DNA of 64,000 nt from the NCBI GenBank assembly GCA_003254925.1, contig QANZ01009649.1:114463-178462 (forward strand), written 5' to 3'. Positions 34,986-47,400 of this stretch are shown here, piece by piece (position 1 is the stretch's first letter; each line of letters begins with the position of its first letter). A program made the translations under genes and the position numbers. Origin of the DNA: Chamaecrista fasciculata. Lineage: Eukaryota; Streptophyta; Magnoliopsida; Fabales; Fabaceae. The notes beneath the pieces were generated by a model that was given only the letters and a program-made list of their open reading frames with translations, had not been told where the DNA came from and did no database searches.

Positions 34986-37900
34986 ATGGAGAGCAATTCT
35001 TCTCCTCCCTCTTCTTCACCTCAAATACCTACTTCAGTTCCACCTTCTTCTTCGTCTGTGAAAGTAGATTCCACCAATGGAATTACTACTTTTTCACATC
35101 AGTTCTCTGTTAAGCTTGATGATAACAATTTTCTCTTGTGGCATTTGCAAATGGAGTCTGCAGTGCTAGGTTATCAGCTAGAAAGGTTCATTGAATTGAA
35201 TCCGTCAATTCCACTCAAGTTCTTGACCGATGAAGATCGAATTTCTGGTAAGCTAAATCCAGCTTTTGTTGATTGGCAAAGACAAGATCGTTTGCTTCTT
35301 TCTTGGATGATTTCGTCCATGACTGAAACTGTGATTTCACAATGTGTTGGTTGCAAGACTACTTCTGAGGTATGGCACACAATTCTTTCCAATTATGCTA
35401 GTCAAACTAAGGCCAGAGAAATGCAGTATAAGGCTCAGCTGCAAAATACTAAAAAAGGATCTCTGACAATGGCTGCCTTTCTTCTGAAAATTAAAACTAT
35501 AGTAGATTCACTAGCTGCTATTGGTCAACCACTTTCTTTTAGTGATCATTTGAATTCCATTTACAATGGATTGCCTACTGAGTATGATGCGTTTGTTTGC
35601 TCTATGCTTACAAGAATTGATTCCTACACAATATCTGATGTGCAATCACTATTATTAGCACATGAATCTCGTATTCAATTGTCCAAGATTACAGATATTG
35701 CAACAACAAATATAGCACAAACATCATCTCAGTCTACTAGTGGCAGAGGATCTGTGAGTAGCAGCAGAGGTCGTGGCAATTATGGAGGAAGAAATTCTTC
35801 TAATAGAGGTCGTGGAAATTTTCAAAATGGTGGTTTTCAGAATAAAAGACCTCCTTATAACTCTAATTCTAGCAATTATGGATATAATAGTCGAGGCAAT
35901 GATTCTAGCAATTATGGATATAATAGTCGAGGCAATGGCAGATCAAGCAGGTCGTCTGTTTTCTGTCAAGTTTGTGGTAAGGGAGGTCACATTGCTTCCC
36001 AATGTTGGAATAGGTTTGATTCAAACTATTCTTTAGATTTTCAGCAGTATATGGCGTCTTCTTCAACTTCTACTCCTAGACCACCACCTCAAGCAATGAT
36101 TTCCACACCAGAATCAGTTTGTGATTCCTCTTGGTATGTAGATTCAGGGGCATCAAATCATCTTACCTATGATGAGGCAAATATTTCTGCAAGATCTGAT
36201 TACACAGATCATAATCAAGTATACATTGGTGATGGTTCAGGTTTGCACATAACCACATCTGGAAATGCTTTCTTTAATTCTTCTTTCTGTCCTCATATAC
36301 AGCTTTCTCTTAGAAATATTTTTGTTGTTCCTAATATTTCTAAAAATTTACTAAGTGTCTCAAAATTCTCAAAAGACAATTCAGTTTACTTTCTTTTCTA
36401 TGCTGATCATTTTCTTGTTAAACAGCAGGGCAGTCATATAACAGTTTTGAGAGGTGTTCTTAAACATGGTCTCTATGTCCTGGAAGATGTTCAGCTTCTT
36501 CACATTGTTAGCATTTGTTCGCAGCAATCTCAAGTTCCTATTCAAACACATTTTTCTTCTTCTGTGCCTGTTGTTAATTCTGCTGTCTTTTCTGTTACTA
36601 ATCCTTCAGTTTACAATATTTGGCACAATAGGTTGGGTCATCCTTCTTCTACTATTGTAACGAAAGTTCTCAAGGATTGTAACATCAGTTTCAATAATAA
36701 TGATTCTAGTTTTGTTTGTAAATCTTGTTGTTTTGGTAAATTTCACAAACGTCCCTCACCTACATCTCAAACTTCTTATTCTTTTCCTTTGGAACTCATA
36801 CATACAGATGTGTGGGGACCTGCTCCTATAACTTCTAGTGGTGGTTATCAGTATTATGTGCACTTTACTGATTCATTTTCAAGATATACTTGGTTGTATT
36901 TGTTAAAACGTAAATCAGATGTGATGCAGGCATTTATTGATTTCAAGAACATGGTTGAATTACAGTTGGATTGTAAAATTAAAGCTGTTCAGTCAGACTG
37001 GGGTGGTGAGTATAGGTCATTGTCTGCATATTTGACTACACATGGTATTTTACATAGGCGAAGTTGTCCTCATTTGCATGAGCAAAATGGATTGGCTGAA
37101 AGAAAGCATTGTCATATAACTGAAGTTGGTTTAACATTACTAGCTCAAGCTTCTTTACCTATGCTCCATTGGGATGATGCTTTTTCTACTGCAGTTCACT
37201 TAATAAACAGATTACCAAGTTCTGTTTTAAAACTAGTTTCACCTTATGAGGTTCTTTTTCATAAAAAACCCAACTATAAGTTCTTTCGTGTTTTTGGTTG
37301 TGCTTACTTCCCATTCACTCGTCCATATAATAAACATAAGCTGCAATACAGGTCCACTACTTGTATATTTCTTGGTTACAGCCCTTATCATAGAGGGTAT
37401 AAATGTCTTGATATTGCATCTAAGCGTGTTTATATAGCTAGAGATGTTATATTTGATGAGCAATTATTTCCATATGCTCAATCCTCTGCTGTCATAAGTA
37501 ATTCTTCTTCTTCTTCTAAAACGTCAGTTTCTGCTATTCCTCCTGTCATTCCTCATTCTATTTCTACAGATACTATCTTGCCTCCTGCTGGTTTACACAG
37601 TAACACAGCTTCATCTTCAAATACTTCACACAGTACTCCTATTTCTAGACATCAATCACTCAATTCTCTTCCTCCACTATTACCTACTCCTCCATCTCAA
37701 TCTTCTCTTCCTACAAATCCTATTTCTTCTTCTTCTATAAATTCACAACAACCTTCCTCACAAATTCTACATCATTCTATGACTACTAGAGCAAAGAATG
37801 GTATTTTTAAACCAAAAGTCTTTCTTACCCATACTCTTCCTAAATCAGTTAAAGAAGCTTTAGCTGATTCCTCTTGGAAAACAGCTATGAATGATGAATT

Positions 37901-39413
37901 TCAGGCATTACAAAGAAATAAAACTTGGTCTTTGGTCTCACTTCCTAAAGGTTGTCATGCCATTGGCAGTAAGTGGGTTTTTCGAATTAAGGAAAAATCA
38001 GATGGTACTATTGACAGGTATAAGGCAAGGTTAGTAGCTAAGGGGTTTCTTCAACAAGAAGGTCTTGATTTTCATGAAACTTTCAGCCCAGTAGTTAAGC
38101 CTTCAACTGTTCGTTTAATTCTAACTCTAGCTCTTGCTAATAATTGGGTTGTTAGGCAAATTGATATTAATAATGCCTTTCTAAATGGCTTGTTGGCAGA
38201 AGATGTTTATATGACACAGCCACAAGGGTTTGAAATTGGAGACAAAAGTCTGGTTTGTAAGTTGCATAAATCCTTATATGGGTTAAAACAAGCGCCAAGA
38301 GCATGGTTCTCCAGGCTATCTGAAGCACTTTTATCCTTTGGTTTTGTTGCCAGTCGTTGTGATCATTCTCTTTTCATAAAAAGAATTCAAGATAGAGTTG
38401 TTTATGTCTTGGTCTATGTAGATGATATTTTGATAACTGGTACAAGTTCAGCAGATGTTCAAGCTCTTATTTCAAAACTCCATGCTACTTTCTCTTTAAA
38501 GGACTTAGGAAATCTTAATTACTTTCTTGGTGTTAAGGTTACTTCTAATCCTGATGGTTCATATCTTTTTTCTCAAGAGAAATATGCTGCAGAATTATTG
38601 CATAAAGCTGGCATGACTAATGTCTCACCTTCTCCTACTCCTATGGCAAAGGGCATTAAATTGGCTAAGGATTCAGGCGAACCATTTTCTGATCCTCACT
38701 TCTATCGTAGTGTAGTTGGAGGCTTACAGTATTTAACCATCACACGACCAGATATATGTTTTGCTGTTAACAGGGTTTGTCAATTCATGCAGAATCCAAC
38801 ACAGCTCCATTGGCAGGCAGTCAAGAAAATAATGAGATATATTAAGGGAACTATTTCTTATGGACTCTTATTTACAAAACCAACTTCATTTACGATTACT
38901 GCATATTCAGATTCAGATTGGGGTTCAGATATTGATGATAGACGAAGTACCACTGGTTTTTGTGTTTTCTTAGGAGATAATCTTCTCAGCTGGGCTTCCA
39001 AAAAGCAAGGTGTTGTGTCTAGAAGTAGTACTGAAGCTGAGTATAGAGGGTTGGCAGCTGTTGTGAGTGAAATATCCTGGTTACAATCTCTTCTTTCAGA
39101 ACTTCAAATTTCAGTTCCTCATGTACCAACAGTATATTGTGATAATCTGAGTGCTGTTCACTTAACAGCAAATCCAATTTTACATGCTAGAACTAAGCAT
39201 GTTGAGTTAGATATTCACTTTGTTCGTGAGAAGGCAATAGCTGGTCTTATAGATGTTAAGCATATTTCTTCAGAACAACAGATTGCAGATGGTTTCACCA
39301 AGTCACTCTCCAAACATGTGTTTTCTGACTTTAGAAGCAAACTAATGGTGCAGCCTCCTACAACCATTAGTTTGAGGGGGGATATTAGGGAATATGATGA
39401 GTTGTCAAGTTAG
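34986..39413 (+). CDS. Ty1-copia Gag-Pol polyprotein (1475 aa, uninterrupted)
   Basis: A single ORF with all copia domains in order. The Gag region has a Gly/Ser/Asn-rich stretch (about 250-320) and a CCHC zinc knuckle (Cys327-Cys340). The protease has a DSGA motif (Asp386). The pre-integrase region has an HxxxH/CxxC zinc site near 545-585. Integrase acidic residues are Asp608, Asp671 and Glu705. The reverse transcriptase has YVDD at 1144-1147, followed by RNase H with a YSDSDW start and TEAEY motif. No stop or frameshift was found, so it could encode all activities. The ORF reads through the polypurine tract and stops about 31 bp inside the 3' LTR, common in this group. A perfect 36-bp tandem duplication (35866-35937) repeats 12 residues just before the zinc knuckle. 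Whether it is expressed cannot be seen. Confidence 0.96.
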   Translation: MESNSSPPSSSPQIPTSVPPSSSSVKVDSTNGITTFSHQFSVKLDDNNFLLWHLQMESAVLGYQLERFIELNPSIPLKFLTDEDRISGKLNPAFVDWQRQDRLLLSWMISSMTETVISQCVGCKTTSEVWHTILSNYASQTKAREMQYKAQLQNTKKGSLTMAAFLLKIKTIVDSLAAIGQPLSFSDHLNSIYNGLPTEYDAFVCSMLTRIDSYTISDVQSLLLAHESRIQLSKITDIATTNIAQTSSQSTSGRGSVSSSRGRGNYGGRNSSNRGRGNFQNGGFQNKRPPYNSNSSNYGYNSRGNDSSNYGYNSRGNGRSSRSSVFCQVCGKGGHIASQCWNRFDSNYSLDFQQYMASSSTSTPRPPPQAMISTPESVCDSSWYVDSGASNHLTYDEANISARSDYTDHNQVYIGDGSGLHITTSGNAFFNSSFCPHIQLSLRNIFVVPNISKNLLSVSKFSKDNSVYFLFYADHFLVKQQGSHITVLRGVLKHGLYVLEDVQLLHIVSICSQQSQVPIQTHFSSSVPVVNSAVFSVTNPSVYNIWHNRLGHPSSTIVTKVLKDCNISFNNNDSSFVCKSCCFGKFHKRPSPTSQTSYSFPLELIHTDVWGPAPITSSGGYQYYVHFTDSFSRYTWLYLLKRKSDVMQAFIDFKNMVELQLDCKIKAVQSDWGGEYRSLSAYLTTHGILHRRSCPHLHEQNGLAERKHCHITEVGLTLLAQASLPMLHWDDAFSTAVHLINRLPSSVLKLVSPYEVLFHKKPNYKFFRVFGCAYFPFTRPYNKHKLQYRSTTCIFLGYSPYHRGYKCLDIASKRVYIARDVIFDEQLFPYAQSSAVISNSSSSSKTSVSAIPPVIPHSISTDTILPPAGLHSNTASSSNTSHSTPISRHQSLNSLPPLLPTPPSQSSLPTNPISSSSINSQQPSSQILHHSMTTRAKNGIFKPKVFLTHTLPKSVKEALADSSWKTAMNDEFQALQRNKTWSLVSLPKGCHAIGSKWVFRIKEKSDGTIDRYKARLVAKGFLQQEGLDFHETFSPVVKPSTVRLILTLALANNWVVRQIDINNAFLNGLLAEDVYMTQPQGFEIGDKSLVCKLHKSLYGLKQAPRAWFSRLSEALLSFGFVASRCDHSLFIKRIQDRVVYVLVYVDDILITGTSSADVQALISKLHATFSLKDLGNLNYFLGVKVTSNPDGSYLFSQEKYAAELLHKAGMTNVSPSPTPMAKGIKLAKDSGEPFSDPHFYRSVVGGLQYLTITRPDICFAVNRVCQFMQNPTQLHWQAVKKIMRYIKGTISYGLLFTKPTSFTITAYSDSDWGSDIDDRRSTTGFCVFLGDNLLSWASKKQGVVSRSSTEAEYRGLAAVVSEISWLQSLLSELQISVPHVPTVYCDNLSAVHLTANPILHARTKHVELDIHFVREKAIAGLIDVKHISSEQQIADGFTKSLSKHVFSDFRSKLMVQPPTTISLRGDIREYDELSS

Positions 39414-39573
39414 TTAGAATTAGTTTCATTTTTCTGTTAAGGCTTATCTCTTTTATCAGTTCAGTTAGTTATAACTTTCTTCTATAAGTATCCAGCTCAT
39501 GTAATTCATTTCTATTCAATACATTTCACATTCATTTCATTTTCTGTTTTCTCTCTTTTTTAAAACTGTAATA
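39383..39573 (+). repeat. 3' LTR of the copia element
   Basis: Pairs with the 5' LTR at about 96% identity. It is preceded by the purine-rich gaggggggat polypurine tract and followed by ctaaa, the likely target-site duplication. Confidence 0.9.
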
Positions 39574-39578
39574 CTAAA

Positions 39579-40371
39579 TATAATTTATATATGGAGTTAT
39601 GAACTTATCATCACATACAAAGATTTCGTCAAGTTGCTGCTAAAGAGAAACCCATAATGGAATATATATATCAGAGGATGCCCTTAATCACATGGCACTC
39701 ACGTTCTAATATATTATAAGTAGCAAAATGAGAGCATTTATAGGGAAATGATTATAGCTAGCTTCATTTTTACTTAATTTATTATAATGTAAAGCCAAAA
39801 TTCAAGGATGGGGAATTGACAAAAAGCTGGACAATGGAGAGAAAGAAACCTTTTGGGATTATAATAATATACATTATAGGGGAGAAGGATAATCGAAGTA
39901 GAAGTTGGTTCTCAAAGAAATATACCTTTGTTTGGGATTGTAAGTATATTTACAATAAGTAAAGAAATCCACAATTAACCACAAGAGAAGGCAGCTTAAT
40001 TCCAAGGTTTTCTCTCGACCTTGAACTTTCACTTGTAAATATTTGTAAACTTTTTTGAAATTTCCAAAATGATTAGCCCATTATTTCTATTAGTCATTAA
40101 CGTTTTTACCTTCTATTTTTTCTATTAGTCATTAACAGAGTCATAGAAATGAGATAATACTGGCCGGAGTGAAATAGACAGAAAGAATTCTTAGCTTATA
40201 GTGAATTGAAGACCGACTCTTTTAATATTCTCGAAGTCTAAACAACTATTTATCAATGATCCAAAGTTTAAGTGAGGATTTTACTTTTTTTCCCCCTTTT
40301 ATTTTATATATAATTGACGCACAAAGTGATTTTTAGCTAGCAATATATATATATATATATATATATANAAT
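39579..40371. other. Intergenic, nothing recognised
   Basis: AT-rich with an (AT)n run at about 40341-40367 ending at an N (40368). No gene or complete repeat was recognised. Confidence 0.5.
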
Positions 40372-40512
40372 TCGAGTCCTCACTTGGTGAGATGCTGCGG
40401 AAGGGAATATACTAGCAGTCTTACTCCTGCTCTCTTGCAAAGAGGCTGGTTAGAATCCACGACCTTAGATCCCACGACAAGCGTGCTTACCGCTGAGCCA
40501 AACCGACCCTTC
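40372..40512 (-). mobile_element. tRNA-derived SINE head (minus strand)
   Basis: On the minus strand ggtttggctcagcggtaagc forms an A-box-like start and gtggattctaacc a B-box-like motif, followed by about 80 bp of non-tRNA body. The tRNA-like head indicates a Pol III-derived SINE or a tRNA relic. The ends are approximate. Confidence 0.5.
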
Positions 40513-42984
40513 ATCTACCAACCATCATAGAATTAATAAAATACATATGGTTGTTTTTATAATACAAAACATGCACTAAAAAGGAGGAATTTCGTGAAAA
40601 TATTTGATTCTTAGAGTCAACATTGTTGGGAGGGTTCTGACCATTTTGTCTTTGATACCCGAATGAGATTAATCTTTGCCTAAACCGTTACACGAATAAG
40701 TAGGAAAAACCCATAGTTTAACCGAAAAAAAATAATGGGGTGGGCATGATCCCCACGTTCCACTAAATTTAATAACGTCTTAATTACTTGCATGGTTTGG
40801 GATTGAAGAGAAAAATCCAAGACTTAGACATACATAAAATTACGATTTTGCAAGTTCTATATATTAATTAGTCTCTATTAAGATATGCGACGTTGAGGTA
40901 GGAAAGTATAAGCCATAGACGTCACTAGTATTATTTCATTCACCCTTTAAGTTCCACATCGATCTCTATATATTTTATACGCATGAGAAAATTAGGTGTC
41001 ATCAACTCAATAAATATCAGAGGATTTTTGTTTTGTCCATTTTGAAAACTCATCTTACAAAGTCACATCCTTTTTTGTTTTTAGGTACGTAATTAAATTG
41101 GGTGCACTTTGGCAGATTGAGATTGAATGCACCCTTAATTTTTTTTTTCTTGGCGTTAATTAGTCCTATAGACTCTGAAGAAATAAACGAATTAAGTTCG
41201 TTCAAGTTGCATTAAAGTGCAATAAAAAATATACGTCTTTATCTCTCTTATACGGTGCTCATGATCATTAATAATGGTGTCACTATCCATAGCCAGTGTT
41301 ATATATATATATATGATCTTCTTCCACACATGAATTGACAAATAAATATCACTATATACCCTTCTTGGCTTCAATCAATTGAACTGTCAGAAAAATGCAA
41401 CATATACAAAGACTCTCGATGAAGACAAAAAATAATAATAAATGACAATATATATATAATGGTCCTATTGTACCCTATGTATATATATCAGTCAACATCT
41501 ATATGGCATGGAGAAACGGGTACAATACAGTGGAGATGGTGTAAACACAATAGACTTCAAAATATGACAACATGACAGTGGCAGATGGCAGAATTTGTTT
41601 TAAGAAAATGAAATGAAAATATATCTAACTAAGCATTATTTCTGCTCACACGTATTATATATAAAACTTGAAATATTAAATTATACTAATTTTCCTAAAA
41701 GAATTTTCATACCAAAAATTGAGTGATTGTATTTTTTTTTGAAAAATGAAAGTTTAGGTGAGTTGAGTTTGGGGCTCATTAAGAATATAGCATGCTTTCA
41801 GGCTCTATGAATGCTTACAGAAATACTTACAGATTGCCTACCAATAAAGTTCTCACATCGGTAGCGGAATTCGATATATGTCCGCACGATTAAGAGTCAT
41901 CTTTTAGAGTCCTGTAATTTAGTCAAAGTTATAAATATATATGGTTAAATCAAGTTATGAAAATTTTGAAGAAATTAAAAAAGATTTATTTGTTGAAGTA
42001 CTTTCTTGTTATATATATATATAATCTAGATCTCCTGAAATATTTCAAAATGCAGAGCAGTATAATTTTAAATTTTTTCGTACAAAAAAAAGTTACTTTT
42101 CACGTGTAAAAAATATGTGATACATTACACTACACTCTAAAATAATAATCATAAAATATAATGCATACATAAAATGAGTGGGTTGGTTCTTAAGCTTAAT
42201 CTGAGGAGGCGCCTTGGGGGGAGGAGAAAAGCAATGGTTAGTAGAGAGAGAGTCAATGAGAAGGAACTCACAAGAATCGAATTTAAGTGAACAATAAAGA
42301 TCCAAAATGGCAACAATTTAATTATTATTTATGATATAAAGCTTAAAAGTTAAAACCCCACAAAGGATAAGTTAGATAAAGTCATTCATTCACAATTGAC
42401 AGAATAGAAGAGAAGAGAAGAGAAGAGAAGGGAAGGGAAGCACAAAAGATGAACAACTTTGTGTTACAAAAGTAGATTATATGTTTATCAATATGCATGT
42501 ATTGATATATAGTCGATCATAGCCATTTGGATTCGCAAAGTGCAATTAATTAAGGAGTTATGAATTGAGAGGGAATTGGTCATTTTTTTTTGTGTTGGGT
42601 TTTCCTTTGTCTAGTTCATAGCCAAGCCACGCGGATGCTTATGAACCAGACGTTTCTCTAATACATATTCCACAGATTTTGTTTGGCTATGCCTTGATAT
42701 TGAATTATATATTATATAGTATATTGGCCATTCAGAGATTAAACATTCTTGAGGATATTGTTGATAATCATTAGCTCAAACATAGCCTTAAAGGGATTCC
42801 AAATTCTCTGTTAACACAGCCAAAGCGCAATTATCTCTTAGATTAGTGGTCTTTCTCTTTGACTTTATACCCTATATGAAGCTAATTTATAACAGGGAAT
42901 ATTCACTGCAGCTCTAGCAACATCTACTTTCCCTAATAACCAGTGTTTCACTCAACATTTTATCACGTTACAATTTAGTTTTCA
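40513..42984. other. Gene-free region with a SINE body fragment
   Basis: About 40624-40720 (+) carries ttgttgggaggg and gagattaatctttgcctaaac, the same body motifs as the SINE at 19918-20095. The rest is AT-rich with a (gaaga)n run at about 42405-42440 and several TA runs. No gene was recognised. Confidence 0.5.
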
Positions 42985-43745
42985 AGGGGCGTTTGGTACA
43001 CGGATTATTTTTTCATTCCCGAGAATTACATTCTTCGGAATGTAATTCCCAGGAATAAGATTCTCAGGATTATAAGAATGTCTGTTTGGATGAGTTAAAA
43101 TAATCTTAGGATTATTTTGCCATATTCTCAGGAAGGTTACAATCTTGTGTTTGGTTCAACTTTGATATTCTTATGAATGTTTAATACTTTTACAAATTTG
43201 CCCTTAATTTTTTATTCTCAACTATAGTTTATCAAATGTAAAAATTTTTCAAATACTATATCATAAATAAATAATTATATCATAATTAAAATTTTTAAAT
43301 CATTTAATAAATTCATGCGAAAAATACTATTTCATAACACAATGTCCATAATTCTCAGCGTAATAAAATTGTCTAAAAATGTCTCACTCAAAACATGACT
43401 GAAATAATTCTCAAAATAACACGAAAATAAAAATTCATACTACTTATGAGAATGACAAATATGAAAAGTGACAAGGGTTTGTAGAGAAAGAATTAATTAG
43501 GGGAAATTAATTAGGGATAATAAAGTCATTTTGGATGGGAAAAAATAATCCCATGTCATGGGATTATACTAATTTCACCCCCTAGGGTGGATTAAAAAAT
43601 AGTTATTTTAGAAAATTATGCTACTCCTGGGAATACAATATTCCCGGAACTAATTTTTCAATTCGCGTATCAAACGCAGGATTACTCTAGTCCAGAGCTC
43701 ATAATCCCGGGACTATTTTTCCAATCCGTGTACTAAACGGCTCCT
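42985..43745. mobile_element. Large MITE-like element with terminal inverted repeats
   Basis: The left end aggggcgtttggtacacgg is answered by the right end ccgtgtactaaacggctcct, about 760 bp apart. Sub-terminal palindromes built from cattcccgagaat-type motifs repeat inside both arms. There is no ORF. Such gggcgtttggtac ends are widespread in plant non-autonomous DNA elements. The target duplication was not resolved. Confidence 0.65.
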
Positions 43746-44072
43746 AAAAATCTAGTTTATGTATTTCAATATTTGATAATCAGTTTAATTCATTATATAT
43801 ATATATATATTTAGAAACTAATAGTATAGACAAAAAGATTAAAATGTATTGATTTTAAGACTTGAACAGATTAAAAGATACAAAATAGATTTTTAAGAAT
43901 TTAATTATTTAGTTATCTTTTCAAGATTAATTTATATGTTTATTCTCTTATCTCTATACTACCCTTGACTTTAACAAAATGCGTTTTCATTTTTTGACCC
44001 GACCAATTGTTTTTTCCTTTTAGTTTCTCTTAATTTCAATGGACAAAATGTAGTTAAAATAATGTTAAATTC

Positions 44073-44104
<32 letters not shown>

Positions 44105-44140
44105 CTTAAAATCCTGTGATAATTAACTGAGACACTGAAC

Positions 44141-44353
44141 ATGCATAGTTTTCCTTCTCCAAATGCCTTGGCCAAAGCCAAAAATAAAACAGAAGTAATC
44201 TGGCAGAACAGAACCTGGCAAGTGTTAAAAGATGCATATCTAGGCGTAGAAGTAGTCGTAAATCATGGACTACTTTCAGCAGAAAATCCTACCATTCTGG
44301 ACCACAAAGGAAGAATAGTCATAAATAGCCAGGATCTCTTATTTGGTTTATAA
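44141..44353 (+). other. Unrecognised 70-codon ORF
   Basis: A short ORF with a more protein-like composition than its AT-rich surroundings (EVIWQNRTWQVLKDAY, then VEVVVNHGLL). I do not recognise it. It lies between a TA microsatellite and the 3' end of the ureidoglycine aminohydrolase gene. It could be chance or a transposon fragment. Confidence 0.15.
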
Positions 44354-44474
44354 TCAAAGATCATACCACATTAATAATCTAGGGAAGTACTGAGGGAACT
44401 CTTAATACACCATGGTATTCTTAATTAAGCAGGTTCAAAGTATCATTTCAGCTTACATTCATCAACATCATTAT

Positions 44475-47400
44475 TTACAAATACAATGAATTTCTGTTCA
44501 CGTCTTTGTACAAAAGATACCGTGTCCGTGTTTTACCAAGGGAGGCATACCTGAACAGAGTGCCAAATATATTAGTACTTAATATCTGTGTTGGTGGTTA
44601 AGATGAAAGGTACATATATATATACATAAAGGATGTAGCAAATCAATTTACCATTGTGGCACAAATGGTGCCATCCAAATGACATCACCTGCTTGAACTG
44701 GGTACCTGTTTACAGAGAAGATGAACCATAAATATGGAGGCAAGTGATTATGTCATTTTAATAAGAATAGAACAGGTAAAATGCCAGCTTTCATTTCAAC
44801 AATCGGAATATACTCAGTTCTGGTTAGGCCATGAAAAATATATTTCTATATATGAAGCTCATAAAATAGCAAAGCCTAGGTTAACAAAAGAATAAATTTA
44901 TGTAATCTTCTTATATCTTTGACATAAAGTTACTCCAATCAAAAATTTTCTTTATATTCTCTCTCTGTTCTATGATTGGATATGTAAAATATTATCTTTA
45001 ATACTCTCTCTAATAATAATCGGTTATGTTATATATTTATCGAGAAAATTTATAGATTAAACAACCTCATGTAAATTTAGTTCATTAACATTACCTAATC
45101 AGGTAGGCCCAATAGTAGTAATAGTATTACAAGACAACACAAGGCCTAGAGCCCAAATTCAAACCCAACAGCGCACAGGTTAAACGGACATAGACTACAG
45201 TTTGCATGGTAGTGTTAGTCGTGGCCATAAAGTTCAATGGTAGCAAAGATTGTCAGTTTCTAGAGCTCTATGAGAAATATATGTCAATTCTTGGAATGTC
45301 AGTCAGGTCTATAACTCTTACCAACTATCACCCAAACGATAAATGCCTTGCCCTTCCAATAGCAGCAAACCATGTTGGTTATAATGCACCTCCTGGAAAA
45401 GCCAAGGAAATAACATAAAGATGTCCTTTGATTTGACATCTAAGAACATAAACTGCATTTTAATTTGACAACTAAAAAAATTAAAACTTGAGAGAATGAG
45501 TTAAATTAGAAGTTTGAAATGCATCCTTTGGAAGCTATATGCTTATTCCTTGCTTAATTGCATAGATTTTTGTCCATCCAGATAGGAATTAATGTTAACC
45601 GCTAGCATGTTAATATGCAAAAGATAGCATTAGGAAAAAAAAAGGACGGCAGCAATTGATAGAGGGATAAGTAAACAGCTGTGATGGGACAAACTTCAGA
45701 GGATCCACTTCCGTGTTCAATGCTTGTTTCCCTAATTCAAGATTCACTTGCAAGAATATAATAGATACATTAGTTTGTAAAGATATAGAGCATTGTTGCC
45801 ATATCTTCAGATGCACCATCAAGGATGCTTGCGTGATTACAAAAAATGGAATTTGATTTATCAGTATATCCCCACTGAAAATTGACCTCGTTATTAGAGC
45901 TGATGCATGATATAAATGCATACGTAAATTATCCATATCAGTGATTCATGGATTGAGAGGAACAGGATAGTTTACCTTTACATTGAGAAATTCTCCAGGT
46001 TGAAAATCCATAATCTGTAGGCATAAGTTAATTACTTGCTTTAGTAATATATGAAAAAAAAAATCAAAGGTTATGAATAACAGACTTCAACAAAAGACCA
46101 CCTAGAATAGGAGCCTAACTTTACAAGAGACTGTAGACAACATAGATTAGAGCTTACATGGATATTGAAGTCATACGCCAAAGATGTTGGAAGAAGCTTC
46201 CGAAGTTCAAAAATCTGATAATGGGTAGAAGAAAGAAGTAAAACTGTCTTATGTATATGTTCATGCATTAGAGAAGATAAAATTAAAAAGAAAAATCACA
46301 AAGGCCAGAATGACAGGAATATGTCTCTAACAATGACATTAATGATTGAAACAATAGCAGAAAAAGGTTCTGTTTTGAACTATCATCATGAACATGAATT
46401 GGAACATGCAATGATTCAAATTTAAAATCTTTGAAACAATATTGGAAGTCCCCAATACCCTTCCATCCGAAAAAAGGATAATGGACTTGACAACTTACCT
46501 CACCTGGCGTTTCAAGTAGTGGTTGGATATGTGTTGAGTTAAAAACTGGCTCAGGGGCATGGTTTTGGAGAGGAACGTACCTAATAAGTTATAAGCAATT
46601 TTAGTACTTGCAGTCATTAGATTTCATGACTCATAATTCTTGAAAACTGGAACCATTATTGTGCGACAATGTAAGGAGATTTCATTTCAAAGAACCATGA
46701 CAGATAAAATGGGTTCTTCAATCCAGCCTCAATAAAATTAATTGGTGAATACTCTCTTTGAGACTACCAACTATTGATCAGATAAAAGGGGGAAGTACAA
46801 AGTACCAACCTCCTCTCAAATACCACAACCGTTGCAGATGCATCACATTCAATGATATGATCATAATTTGGAGGTAAATACGCATATGAATCCACCTGAA
46901 ATGTAAAATAGGGCATCAAGCTGTTTATAACGCAGAATAGATACACAAATCTAATTCTTGAAACACAACAACTACTATGGTGGCTATTTCCATTAATCAT
47001 AATTGTGTATTCATTTTTGGTGAAATGCATCCATAGTTATGTATGGCCCATTATTAACTGTTGCACCAGGGCTCAGGCACTATATGGTGTTGAGCAATGG
47101 CTTGCACATGGAAATATTGAAGCATTATATAAGTTAGATGAAAGTTTATAAATGTAAAAGAACAATTCTATACAAATGAAACAACTAATAAACGTTTAAA
47201 ATTAAGTCAACATAACTCCATCAATGTCCAGGCTTAGGCATCCAAATGTTTCAAACATGGGAACCGCATTTTCATGTTGTATTCATAGGCCAACCTTCAC
47301 ATGTCCAGTGGCATGAAACAGATCACTAATAGTATAATGGTGAAGAAGAAACAGACTGGTCATCTCAACAAAACAGAGTAGGTGGTACAGCTTCCTGGCA

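Larger units (their letters stand above)
34769..39573 (+). mobile_element. Structurally intact Ty1-copia LTR retrotransposon
   Basis: The element has two LTRs (34769-34959 and 39383-39573), a primer-binding site (34960-34972), a single gag-pol ORF (34986-39413) and a polypurine tract (about 39374-39381). Flanking ctaNa (34764-34768) and ctaaa (39574-39578) fit a 5-bp target duplication, with one base unread. The LTRs differ at about 7 positions plus one 1-bp indel over ~190 bp (about 96% identity), so insertion is fairly recent. The order protease, integrase, RT, RNase H marks Ty1-copia. The compact size, short LTRs and protein look suggest the Ale/Retrofit lineage, which is inference. Confidence 0.95.

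Noticed and set aside
42600-42660. Possible microRNA hairpin (gttcata ... tatgaac)
   Set aside because: The stem is only about 7-8 bp and no known mature miRNA sequence was recognised.
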